Shown here: piece after piece, positions 16,504-22,826 of the stretch
Numbering within the stretch: position 1 is the stretch's first letter
Layout: every line of letters begins with the position of its first letter
Source: a virus
Length of the DNA: 26,402 nucleotides
IMG/VR virus record: IMGVR_UViG_3300017971_000696
Coordinates: 1-26,402 of that record
Strand: one strand, 5' to 3'
Notes under the pieces: model-generated
Databases searched by the model: none
Told to the model about the DNA's origin: nothing
What the model saw: the letters and a program-made list of their open reading frames with translations, nothing else
Translations under genes and position numbers: made by a program

Positions 16504-16523
16504 TAGTGTGCCGAAAATTCGGT
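16504..16523 (-). repeat. Dyad motif, copy B, before the portal gene
   Basis: Minus-strand sequence ACCGAATTTTCGGCACACTA in the 41-nt gap before the portal ATG. The longer inverted repeat AGTGT-CCGAA...TTCGG-ACACT spans 16505-16528 with one G-T position. No -35 or -10 pair comparable with copy A is present, and no U-tract follows, so a protein-binding site or an RNA hairpin that regulates translation of portal are the options. Confidence 0.5.
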
Positions 16524-16526
16524 ACA

Positions 16527-16733
16527 CTACTTAGCCCTCTTGCGTCCAGCGGCAGCCATCTTGGCCATCTTCTTTGCGCCGAACTTTTTCCGGCCTATGA
16601 CAGCGGCCAAAGCCTTTGGGTCTTCAATCCCGTCTTCCTGTCTTCCCAAGGATCGTTGAAGCCGTTGAAAACGTTTCCCGGTTCCCAACTTGGGCAGCTT
16701 CTTTTTCTGTCCACGTCCGCCACGCTGTGCCAT
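16527..16733 (-). CDS. Small basic protein between terminase and portal
   Basis: A 68-residue lysine- and arginine-rich protein (MAQRGGRGQKKKLPKLGTGK, ending KKFGAKKMAKMAAAGRKRAK). Its ATG shares one base with the terminase stop (TAATG), so translation is probably coupled. No domain is visible, but the charge suggests binding to DNA or RNA; in this position it could act in packaging. That is inference. Confidence 0.65.
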   Translation of the reverse strand: MAQRGGRGQKKKLPKLGTGKRFQRLQRSLGRQEDGIEDPKALAAVIGRKKFGAKKMAKMAAAGRKRAK

Positions 16734-19501
16734 TACGCTATTACCCCCGCTCCTACCATGAAGTTCTGTTGAACTTCGATTTCGCCCGTGTCTGCCGGTT
16801 CCTGCGCGCCGTAGGCGGCAAGCATGAGAGAAACAGGGTAGTCGTCATGCGCTCCCGGTTCGTCTGGATGCTCGCACACCATGTAGTTGTTCTTGTACAA
16901 CTTTCTCAAGTCCAACATCTCTCCCACGAAGCGCCTGAAGTGTCTTGACTTTCTCGCCTTCTCTCCGGCAGGGAAGGAGAGTCTACCCGACATGAGATCG
17001 GAATGCAATATCTTAAAACCATCCGACTTCGAAGCCGGGGTGAACTTCACTCCCTGCACTTCGACAAATCCCATTTCAGGCGTTCCATCCGCCCCCTTCC
17101 CGCGATCAAACTCGCTGTAGTACACGGTGAACTTGTCAAGTCCCCATTCCCCCACACCTGTTGCATCGAGAGTGATCTTCCTCAGTCCTTTGAAATTGGA
17201 GAGGAAGTTCACAATCTCGTGGAATTGGTGCTCGTAGTTGTCGCCGAGAAGCATGTGCCAAGCAACGACACGCTTGTTGTAGGCGATCCAATGGAAACTC
17301 CCTTCAGGCGTGTCAACCCATTCATCAGCGACGGGAGTTCTCCAATCCACGTCCATTACGGTAATCACACTTGGATCGTGGATTTTTCCGAAGTCAATCC
17401 CGGCGATCTGAGTTGTCACACGAGAAGATCGGTGCCAAATCTCGTGATAGCCGCCGTGCGTCTTAGCGATTGCGGGCGTCATAAGCTGCTTGTCCGTGAT
17501 GAACTGTCCACGCTCAAGCAACCATTCGCAGCAATAGCTAAGACGGAACTCATCGCTGTCTTCACCAAGGCGAACTTTTTCTTTCTTGATGTAGTCCCGA
17601 TACATGGAGTTGTACTTTTGACAAACAAGATAGTCGTATCGGTAGTGGTTCTTCGCTTCGCCTTGCGCGTACAAACGCTGATTGGACTTGATCGACGTGT
17701 AGAAATCAGACTTCTCCGTCGAACAAGTTCCGATCTTCACAATGACGCCGTTGTACGCGGCAACCATGGGATGAAGGCTGTTACCTGTTACGATTCCATT
17801 AGCAATGACAAAATGCCGTTCATCTGGAACAGTCACGCAGTATGTGGGTTTCTTTCCGATATGTCTGACGGATTTAACACTAACAAACTGTATGTCTTCA
17901 GGATAAAACTGACTTCTACTCCGCCCTCTTTTTCCTTGAATAGTGCGGATACCCGCTTCAAGAGCGTCTTGTTTTGGCCCTAAGTTAAACTGCTTATGAA
18001 ATTCACGCACATCTTCAACAGACTTTATATGCAGTCGGTACATATAGGTGCCTAGACGTTCTTTTATTCCCGGCAAATTCCCTGTGCTTTCCACGAAACC
18101 TTCGAACTTAGCACATTGAATGCCGAAGTGTAACAAAGTTTTCCGAAGGCCGTCTACAAGATACTCTGAACAGTTGGAAAATGAAACAACAGGTTTCACA
18201 GTCGGATTTTCTATACTGCCGTCAGCTATAATCAACCCGGAAGCAAGTCCGCGCAGAAATTCTAAGCTCCAAGGAAGATTGGGTATACGCTTGTTCTCAC
18301 GCTTTGCCCCCCAAACGCCGATTTTTTTCAGCCATTCTGTCAACTTATTAGAGCCTTTCTTGTTTCCAGGCGAAGTAAGCCCACATTCAAGCATTCCACT
18401 AGATTGCTCGTTATAGACTACAGGACGCACGCCGAATTCATGCGGACATATACGGTCAAGTAGTTTCTTTACAGAAGGCTCAACAATTATTTGCGGCTTA
18501 TCGCCAGTGAAACATCCGTCACCAAGAAGCAAGCCAAGCAAGAATCCTCGATCAAAGTTCCCTAAGACACCTGCTGCATTATTCAATCGTGTAGGAACAG
18601 CCATTTGCCAGCCGGGCTGGATTTCGTAAGTCAAGGCTTCGAAAGGAACCCTCCGAGTTCTGCTGCGCACAAAATGCCGGTGATTGGCCGTAACGTCTAA
18701 GTATCTTCCTCCTGCTAATGTCACACGATACACGGGTTGCACACCATTATCATGGTACTCAATATCACGAGACTCAAAAAAGCCAGAAGGAGTCAACACA
18801 GGCAGTTTCTTTTTGACAACTTCTTCCACAGGAACTTCGATTCCTCCAGAAGTAATGAAAAGCGTGCCTTCAGCAAAACACTTCCTCACCTTCAGCGTCC
18901 CGATGTCTTGCGCCTCATCAAGAATCAGGATGTGGTACGTGTCGCCTTCGATGTGTGACTGTTCCGAAGCCGACTGAGAACGAATCCGGCTTCCATTCGA
19001 AAGACGAGTCTTGTTGGCGTTGCCGATGTCAAGGGCAACGTTCAATTCGGCGGCTACTTCCTTCGTGGTGTCCGTTTCGAGCGTGTCACGAAGGCGACTG
19101 TAAACGATGTCAGCCTGTTCCTGTTTCGGCGCGTAGATGCCGACAACGACACCGTACTTGTAGCCGCGATAGTTGCCTTGCTCGTCGGTACAGTTCAAGC
19201 GCCAATCGTCTTCGAAGATTTTCATTCTCGCAAGAAGCGGAAGAATCAAGCAGCACGCGGCGAGAATGTCCGCAATCAACTGAGACTTGCCGGACTGCCT
19301 AGCCCAAAGCGCGGTAAGCATGTCGCCGTCATGGAGAAGAACGGCTTCCACAAAACGATAGCCGAACTCCTTCTGATACTTGAAGTGCCTCTTCTGAGAA
19401 AGGATTTCGGCAAGACGGAGAATACGCAAAACAAGACTATCCAACGGCACAGTCGGTTGACTGGTTTCCCGCGTGCAGACACGCGGTGCCATGGGTTCCA
19501 T
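16733..19501 (-). CDS. terL: Terminase large subunit precursor with an intein
   Basis: Motor and nuclease of DNA packaging. The start at ATG 19501 lies after the preceding stop and gives 922 residues; a GTG at 19597 or ATG at 19492 cannot be excluded, as none has a strong ribosome binding site. ATPase: Walker A LWARQSGKSQL near residues 66-75, Walker B ILILDEAQD with D195-E196, coupling motif GTCSTEKSDFY. Nuclease: D703 in AGIDFGKIHDP, D779 in ITLDATGVG, and D886 or D887 in GAHDDYPVSLMLA. The intein at residues 208-574 separates Walker B from the coupling motif, so the protein is inactive until spliced to about 555 residues. The small terminase subunit is not identified in the window. Confidence 0.93.
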   Translation of the reverse strand: MEPMAPRVCTRETSQPTVPLDSLVLRILRLAEILSQKRHFKYQKEFGYRFVEAVLLHDGDMLTALWARQSGKSQLIADILAACCLILPLLARMKIFEDDWRLNCTDEQGNYRGYKYGVVVGIYAPKQEQADIVYSRLRDTLETDTTKEVAAELNVALDIGNANKTRLSNGSRIRSQSASEQSHIEGDTYHILILDEAQDIGTLKVRKCFAEGTLFITSGGIEVPVEEVVKKKLPVLTPSGFFESRDIEYHDNGVQPVYRVTLAGGRYLDVTANHRHFVRSRTRRVPFEALTYEIQPGWQMAVPTRLNNAAGVLGNFDRGFLLGLLLGDGCFTGDKPQIIVEPSVKKLLDRICPHEFGVRPVVYNEQSSGMLECGLTSPGNKKGSNKLTEWLKKIGVWGAKRENKRIPNLPWSLEFLRGLASGLIIADGSIENPTVKPVVSFSNCSEYLVDGLRKTLLHFGIQCAKFEGFVESTGNLPGIKERLGTYMYRLHIKSVEDVREFHKQFNLGPKQDALEAGIRTIQGKRGRSRSQFYPEDIQFVSVKSVRHIGKKPTYCVTVPDERHFVIANGIVTGNSLHPMVAAYNGVIVKIGTCSTEKSDFYTSIKSNQRLYAQGEAKNHYRYDYLVCQKYNSMYRDYIKKEKVRLGEDSDEFRLSYCCEWLLERGQFITDKQLMTPAIAKTHGGYHEIWHRSSRVTTQIAGIDFGKIHDPSVITVMDVDWRTPVADEWVDTPEGSFHWIAYNKRVVAWHMLLGDNYEHQFHEIVNFLSNFKGLRKITLDATGVGEWGLDKFTVYYSEFDRGKGADGTPEMGFVEVQGVKFTPASKSDGFKILHSDLMSGRLSFPAGEKARKSRHFRRFVGEMLDLRKLYKNNYMVCEHPDEPGAHDDYPVSLMLAAYGAQEPADTGEIEVQQNFMVGAGVIA
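17780..18880 (-). mobile_element. Intein with LAGLIDADG homing endonuclease, inside the terminase gene
   Basis: 367 residues, from Cys1 (CFAEGTLFITSGG, block A) to the C-terminal Asn (HFVIANGIVTGN), followed by Ser of the C-extein (SLHPMVAAYNG). Block B is LDVTANHRHF, with the TxxH histidine. Two LAGLIDADG motifs are visible: GFLLGLLLGDGCF and FLRGLASGLIIADGSIE, each with the acidic residue of the active site. Block F is PTYCVTVPDERHFVIA. The penultimate residue is Gly (VTGN) rather than the usual His. The extein junction is VRK|S. The segment looks richer in A and T than the flanking exteins. It is a homing element in a conserved and essential ATPase. Confidence 0.93.
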
Positions 19502-19509
19502 AAGACTGT

Positions 19510-19896
19510 TCACGGATTCCGCGTCTCCAGTTCCTTCTGAATGACTTTCACGTCTATCTGCATCTGTTGCTGGCGCGTGTCCATCTTTGTGTTCCACGCC
19601 TTCTGTTCTTCCATGTGCCGCTCGATTCTCTTGTACGCTTTCTCGGTGATCTCCTTGTTGTGCTCGTTATCTTTCTGCAAGTCCTTGATGTTGCCGTGGT
19701 TTTCCCAACTCCGCTTGTTGACCGGCAAAAGGCGCTCTTCGTTTCTCTGAATGCCTTCTTTGTTCTCTTTCACATCCCGCTGCATCTGAAGAAACGTGTA
19801 GTAGAATCCGATGATCGCGGCGCATAGCGCGAGCACGAACTTAATCAATTCAAATCCATGCTTCGACGCATGTTTCTTCAGCGTTGAAGTGTTCAT
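19510..19896 (-). CDS. Membrane-anchored coiled-coil protein (second membrane partner)
   Basis: A 128-residue protein that starts at ATG 19896, overlapping the receiver gene's stop as ATGA; AGGAG lies 9 nt upstream. Residues about 15-37 (HGFELIKFVLALCAAIIGFY) form one membrane helix near the N-terminus. The rest is a long charged coiled coil (QMQRDVKENKEGIQRNEERL, KDNEHNKEITEKAYKRIERH) ending in MQIDVKVIQKELETRNP. This topology, a short N-terminal anchor and a coiled-coil domain, is shared with some phage holin-like and XhlA-type lysis accessories, but there is no motif for a pore. The coupling to the receiver domain suggests a joint function. Confidence 0.75.
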   Translation of the reverse strand: MNTSTLKKHASKHGFELIKFVLALCAAIIGFYYTFLQMQRDVKENKEGIQRNEERLLPVNKRSWENHGNIKDLQKDNEHNKEITEKAYKRIERHMEEQKAWNTKMDTRQQQMQIDVKVIQKELETRNP

Positions 19897-20264
19897 ACAG
19901 GCGCACTCCTGTTGCTGACCCTCGCTACGTAAGGAGTGAGAGCCGCTTGAACATCCGGCAACGACGGCTTCCTGATGAAATCCCGTTTGCACTCCGACAT
20001 GAGATTCCACGCCATATCCGTGCTCAACGGTGTCCAAATGACGACGAGAGTCTTGATTTCAGAAAGAACAGCGATAACTTCGTCTGCATCGATTGTGGAC
20101 AACACATCCGCCAAAATCAAATCGTAGGTTTTGTTTTCCAGCCTACGTTTGAGTATGTATATATTGGGACATGTGTCCACGAACGCTTGCGGAACGAAAC
20201 CTGCGATCCTCTCCGCAACATGATTCGCAAAAACCCTATTGGAATCGAAAACGAGAATGTTCAT
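19893..20264 (-). CDS. Stand-alone response-regulator receiver domain protein
   Basis: A 123-residue protein with the (beta-alpha)5 pattern of CheY-like receivers and no output domain: MNILVFDSNRVFANHV (strand 1, acidic D7), then YDLILADVLS with the putative phospho-acceptor D53, VIWTPLS with T78 at the switch position, and DFIRKPSLPDV with the invariant lysine K99 followed by Pro. The spacings (D53 to T78, 25; T78 to K99, 21) are close to CheY (30 and 22). The usual second acid next to D7 is Ser (S8), so metal binding may be weaker. Both ends overlap neighbours by ATGA. A phosphorylation-regulated or phosphate-independent (pseudo) receiver is possible; it may be acquired from a host. Confidence 0.8.
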   Translation of the reverse strand: MNILVFDSNRVFANHVAERIAGFVPQAFVDTCPNIYILKRRLENKTYDLILADVLSTIDADEVIAVLSEIKTLVVIWTPLSTDMAWNLMSECKRDFIRKPSLPDVQAALTPYVARVSNRSAPV

Positions 20265-20575
20265 CGCTTTCCTCTCCCGCTACGTGTAGTTGCTATATCC
20301 CATTCGTTGAACTCTTTCCGGGTCAAATAGATTCCCGGAAAACCTGAAACAGTCGCGTCAAGATCGTTGATGTCCTTCTTGGCGTCATCTATCCTCTGGT
20401 AGAGATGTCTCACATCTTCACGGTGTTTCTCTTCGTGAGCGATCAATCTTCCTTCGACTTCTTTCAACTTGCCCCAAAAGAGCCGCCCAATAACAAAGAT
20501 CAACGTTCCAACGACAGCTAAGAGCGCCGAAAGGAGCGTAAAAATGATCGTCATTGTGTAGTTGTCACCTTTCAT
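20261..20575 (-). CDS. Membrane-anchored coiled-coil protein (first membrane partner)
   Basis: A 104-residue protein. Residues 8-32 (MTIIFTLLSALLAVVGTLIF) are one strong membrane helix at the N-terminus. Residues 35-75 are a charged helix (KLKEVEGRLIAHEEKHREDV, RHLYQRIDDAKKDINDLDAT). The C-terminus YLTRKEFNEWDI recalls a short motif in small phage membrane proteins. AGGAG is 7 nt before the ATG. The stop overlaps the receiver gene start as ATGA. A holin-like or XhlA-like role would fit the size, but holin identity is not shown by sequence. Confidence 0.75.
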   Translation of the reverse strand: MKGDNYTMTIIFTLLSALLAVVGTLIFVIGRLFWGKLKEVEGRLIAHEEKHREDVRHLYQRIDDAKKDINDLDATVSGFPGIYLTRKEFNEWDIATTRSGRGKR

Positions 20576-20584
20576 CTCACACTC

Positions 20585-20932
20585 CTATCCGCTGTAAGTC
20601 ACGTCGCCTTTGATCTTGAACACGCCTTGAAGAACTGTGTGAATGTCGCCAGAAGGCAACTCTACTTCAACGTCATACACGAAGTTTCCGCAATAGTTCA
20701 ACTCCCTTGTGTCAGCGGGAACAAGATAGATTTCGAGCACGCCATTTGTTGGATCGGTGATCGCGGCTTCGCCAGCAACGGCAGAAGACTTCTCGATCAA
20801 AGCTGTGGTGTTGAAGTCCTTTCGGACGGTGAATCGCGCTGTGCTTCCGGTGATGTCAAACACAACGCCGTCAACGTCCTTAACGGTCACTTCAAGCGTT
20901 TGGTTGTCACCCCTGAAGATTTCAACGTCCAT
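20585..20932 (-). CDS. BppU-like / Ig-like tail or baseplate protein
   Basis: A 115-residue beta protein. The sequence MDVEIFRGDNQTLEVTVKDV, then GVVFDITGSTARFTVRKDFN and FVYDVEVELPSGDIHTVLQG matches the pattern of N-terminal domains of phage upper baseplate proteins (BppU-like): a strand with RGD.xTL, a D-(x)TG strand, and a final Y.YDVEV strand with G.(V/I).T.. It probably attaches a receptor-binding or fibre protein to the tail tip. AAGGAG 7 nt before the ATG is fused to the preceding TAA. Confidence 0.65.
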   Translation of the reverse strand: MDVEIFRGDNQTLEVTVKDVDGVVFDITGSTARFTVRKDFNTTALIEKSSAVAGEAAITDPTNGVLEIYLVPADTRELNYCGNFVYDVEVELPSGDIHTVLQGVFKIKGDVTYSG

Positions 20933-20942
20933 CTTCCGCTCC

Positions 20943-21113
20943 TTAGACGCAACAGCACTTTAGGGTGCCGACAAGTTGGCTCTTGTCAACAATGGTTCCT
21001 TTCAAGCCGGTTCGCTTGACAACGATTGTTCCCGTCAAAGGAAAGTGCAGGCACAAGTTTCTTCTCGGCCTGCAAATCATTCCCTTGGTTGCCAAACACA
21101 CGCCTGAAGCCAT
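20943..21113 (-). CDS. 56-residue Cys-rich micro-protein with GTI repeats
   Basis: A short gene easily missed: ATG at 21113, TAA at 20945-20943. AAGGAG lies 8 nt upstream and is fused to the preceding stop; its own TAA starts the next ribosome binding site. The sequence contains three imperfect repeats, LTGTIVVK, LKGTIVDK and LVGTLK, separated by short loops, and ends KCCCV, with further cysteines at residues 6, 14 and 21. The repeats would form short beta strands, as in small trimeric spike-like modules. A tail-tip or fibre accessory is plausible; nothing is proven. Confidence 0.75.
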   Translation of the reverse strand: MASGVCLATKGMICRPRRNLCLHFPLTGTIVVKRTGLKGTIVDKSQLVGTLKCCCV

Positions 21114-21117
21114 CGTA

Positions 21118-21675
21118 CTACTCCTTGACCACCTGATACGTAAGCATCTCGTCGTCCACGTTGTACGTCGCCGATACGGAGTATTCCGCGAGAACGTTCG
21201 TGTTCGCGATGGTATCCGCCTTGGAAGGGTATATCCTGATCGTCGCGGAAGTCAAGTTGTGTCTCGCGTCATACACCGGAGAGAAGATTCTGAAGTTCTC
21301 TTGGACAAGCCCAAGGACTCTTTGCAAGAGGGTCAGAAGGGAAGTTACGTCTCCGGTAACTGTATCGACGGCAGTCCGAATGGAATCCAGATCGTTTGCT
21401 TCCACGAGCACGGTTTCAAGTTCGGTCGAAATGTATTCGTCCAGCGTCGTGTGTCCTGCATCGGTGTACGTCACGAAACGAGCGTTGTACTTCCCTACGG
21501 CAGTGAAGGTGTAGGACGCTTCATAGTAGCCGCCCGAACGATGCGGAAGATCGACAGTGACAAAGGGTGTTGCCGATCCGGGAATGAAGATTTCCACTTG
21601 AGGAAACTTCGTGGTTTCCCTATCAGCCAACTGAAGGCCCAAAGAAGTTGTCTCGTCTTTGACGCCACGTATCAT
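21118..21675 (-). CDS. Probable tail or surface-associated beta protein
   Basis: A 185-residue protein that starts at ATG 21675, overlapping the amidase gene stop by ATGA, with GAGG 8 nt upstream; a longer frame to 21783 would run inside the amidase gene. The N-terminal half is beta-rich (FPQVEIFIPGSATPFVTVDL, EASYTFTAVGKYNARFVTYT) and has an Ig-like look. A coiled-coil helix follows (SIRTAVDTVTGDVTSLLTLL, QRVLGLVQENFRIF), then beta strands near the end (ATIRIYPSKADTIANTNVLA). It lies between the amidase and the micro-protein and before the BppU-like gene; tail-tip or fibre components would fit. Confidence 0.65.
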   Translation of the reverse strand: MIRGVKDETTSLGLQLADRETTKFPQVEIFIPGSATPFVTVDLPHRSGGYYEASYTFTAVGKYNARFVTYTDAGHTTLDEYISTELETVLVEANDLDSIRTAVDTVTGDVTSLLTLLQRVLGLVQENFRIFSPVYDARHNLTSATIRIYPSKADTIANTNVLAEYSVSATYNVDDEMLTYQVVKE

Positions 21676-22493
21676 TTCAAGAACCTCGTTGCATCCGGCG
21701 CTGTCAACACTGCCTGTCTCACTTTTTCCGGCCACATGCTTTGCTTGCTGAACATTGGATTGTTGCAGGCCACGGAACAACAAATCATCGGGAACTGCAA
21801 GAACGCATCCGCTAGATAGACTCTCTGCTTGAATCTATCGAACGGAAGAAAGATCGCTGTCAGAGAAGCCTTGATTTTCCTCTTCGACGGAGCATGTCGC
21901 TTGATCTTGTCACAGCAGAAAGCGCCAAGTTCGGTGCAATACGAAGCGGGCTTACCGCTCGGCTTGAAATCGAAGTTGTAGCCGATGCCGGATTGACTCA
22001 ATGCGGCATCAACAATGATCTGCGCTTCCGAATGCACGACCCACGGACGAACGACAGCGGCATAGTCGGAATGGAACAGAAGTTCTCCCAAGTCTTGAAC
22101 AACCACTCCTTCGCTGATCGCGTGTGTAATCGTTCTTACGAACGTCCCCACTTGTTGTCCGCCCGTATGAACTCTGTCCACTCCAAGAGATCGAGGTTTG
22201 TAGATGAACTTCGTTTTCTGATCCCTGTATCCGGTGACAGGCCCGGTAAACACAGCAAGATGTTTCCATGCTCCAGGAATGAACTTCGCGGAACCAATAT
22301 AGTGTCTGGATTGTGTAAGGATGAAGTCTCCGGGCTGCATGAGACTCGTAAAGCAACGGTAGTCATCCCATGTGAAATGCACTTTTGGCATCCCGTAGAC
22401 AACAGCGGGCCAAAGAAGCGGATTCAGACAGAGACACTTGGGAGAAGCCCAAATGTCGCCGCCAAAAGCCGCTAGCCTCGCCTGAATGTTCAT
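21672..22493 (-). CDS. Permuted papain-like amidase (YiiX/YaeF, C92-type), candidate cell-wall hydrolase
   Basis: A 273-residue protein. It has the two diagnostic parts of permuted NlpC/P60 enzymes: a strand-turn-His block (LMQPGDFILTQSRHYIGSAK, then IPGAWKHLAVFTG, H78) and later the Cys block (GKPASYCTELGAFCCDKI, C186, with E188 next to it). In the family His and Cys form the catalytic pair and act on peptide or amide bonds, in phages usually cell-wall peptides. The C-terminal 70 residues (KRKIKASLTAIFLPFDRFKQ, then CCSVACNNPMFSKQSM) are unassigned and rich in Cys. No signal peptide is visible. It may be an endolysin or a virion-associated lysin, in a cluster with membrane coiled-coil proteins. 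Confidence 0.8.
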   Translation of the reverse strand: MNIQARLAAFGGDIWASPKCLCLNPLLWPAVVYGMPKVHFTWDDYRCFTSLMQPGDFILTQSRHYIGSAKFIPGAWKHLAVFTGPVTGYRDQKTKFIYKPRSLGVDRVHTGGQQVGTFVRTITHAISEGVVVQDLGELLFHSDYAAVVRPWVVHSEAQIIVDAALSQSGIGYNFDFKPSGKPASYCTELGAFCCDKIKRHAPSKRKIKASLTAIFLPFDRFKQRVYLADAFLQFPMICCSVACNNPMFSKQSMWPEKVRQAVLTAPDATRFLK

Positions 22494-22502
22494 TCCTGTT
22501 CC

Positions 22503-22826
22503 TCACACGCTTTCCACGTCGAGCACTCCGTTGTCACAGACAATGCGGAAAAGAGCACCTGTTGTTTTGTCCTTTATCAAAAGCCTGGAAGGAATGTTAC
22601 CTGGAAAAGCGGCCATCCAATCTTCGTTCATAAGAATTTCCTTGATGGCCGCGTTGTCGTACACGTCATATGAGTCGAATAGTTCTTGGGGCGGGAGGAA
22701 TTCCACCACGACTCGTGTTCCGTCGATTGACTTCAACATGGTGCCGAGCGACAACGACGTGGACACGTCAATCATCTCTTGCGTGATTTCGGTAGAGGGA
22801 ACGATTGCGTATGCTACATTGCTCAC
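22503..22826 (-). CDS. Hypothetical protein between LamG protein and amidase
   Basis: A 107-residue protein starting with GTG in a GTGA overlap with the LamG protein gene; GGAGG lies about 9 nt upstream. Its sequence (MSNVAYAIVPSTEITQEMID, then SIDGTRVVVEFLPPQELFDS) shows a helix, a beta hairpin and an acidic region and ends LFRIVCDNGVLDVESV. I do not recognise the family. The tight coupling suggests it works with the LamG protein or the amidase. Confidence 0.6.
   Translation of the reverse strand: MSNVAYAIVPSTEITQEMIDVSTSLSLGTMLKSIDGTRVVVEFLPPQELFDSYDVYDNAAIKEILMNEDWMAAFPGNIPSRLLIKDKTTGALFRIVCDNGVLDVESV

Noticed and set aside
15061-16506. 481-residue plus-strand reading frame
   Set aside because: Antisense shadow of the portal gene; portal signatures on the minus strand are decisive.
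16505-16528. Intrinsic terminator after the 68-residue gene
   Set aside because: Dyad is present but there is no U-tract after it on either strand, so it is reported as a motif only.
17003-17983. 326-residue plus-strand reading frame
   Set aside because: Antisense to the terminase nuclease half and intein end.
19898-20037. N-terminal extension of the second membrane protein
   Set aside because: It runs inside the receiver gene; ATGA overlap with AGGAG marks the start at 19896.
20261-20575. Holin assignment for the 104-residue membrane protein
   Set aside because: One membrane helix plus coiled coil is compatible, but no sequence feature is specific for holins.
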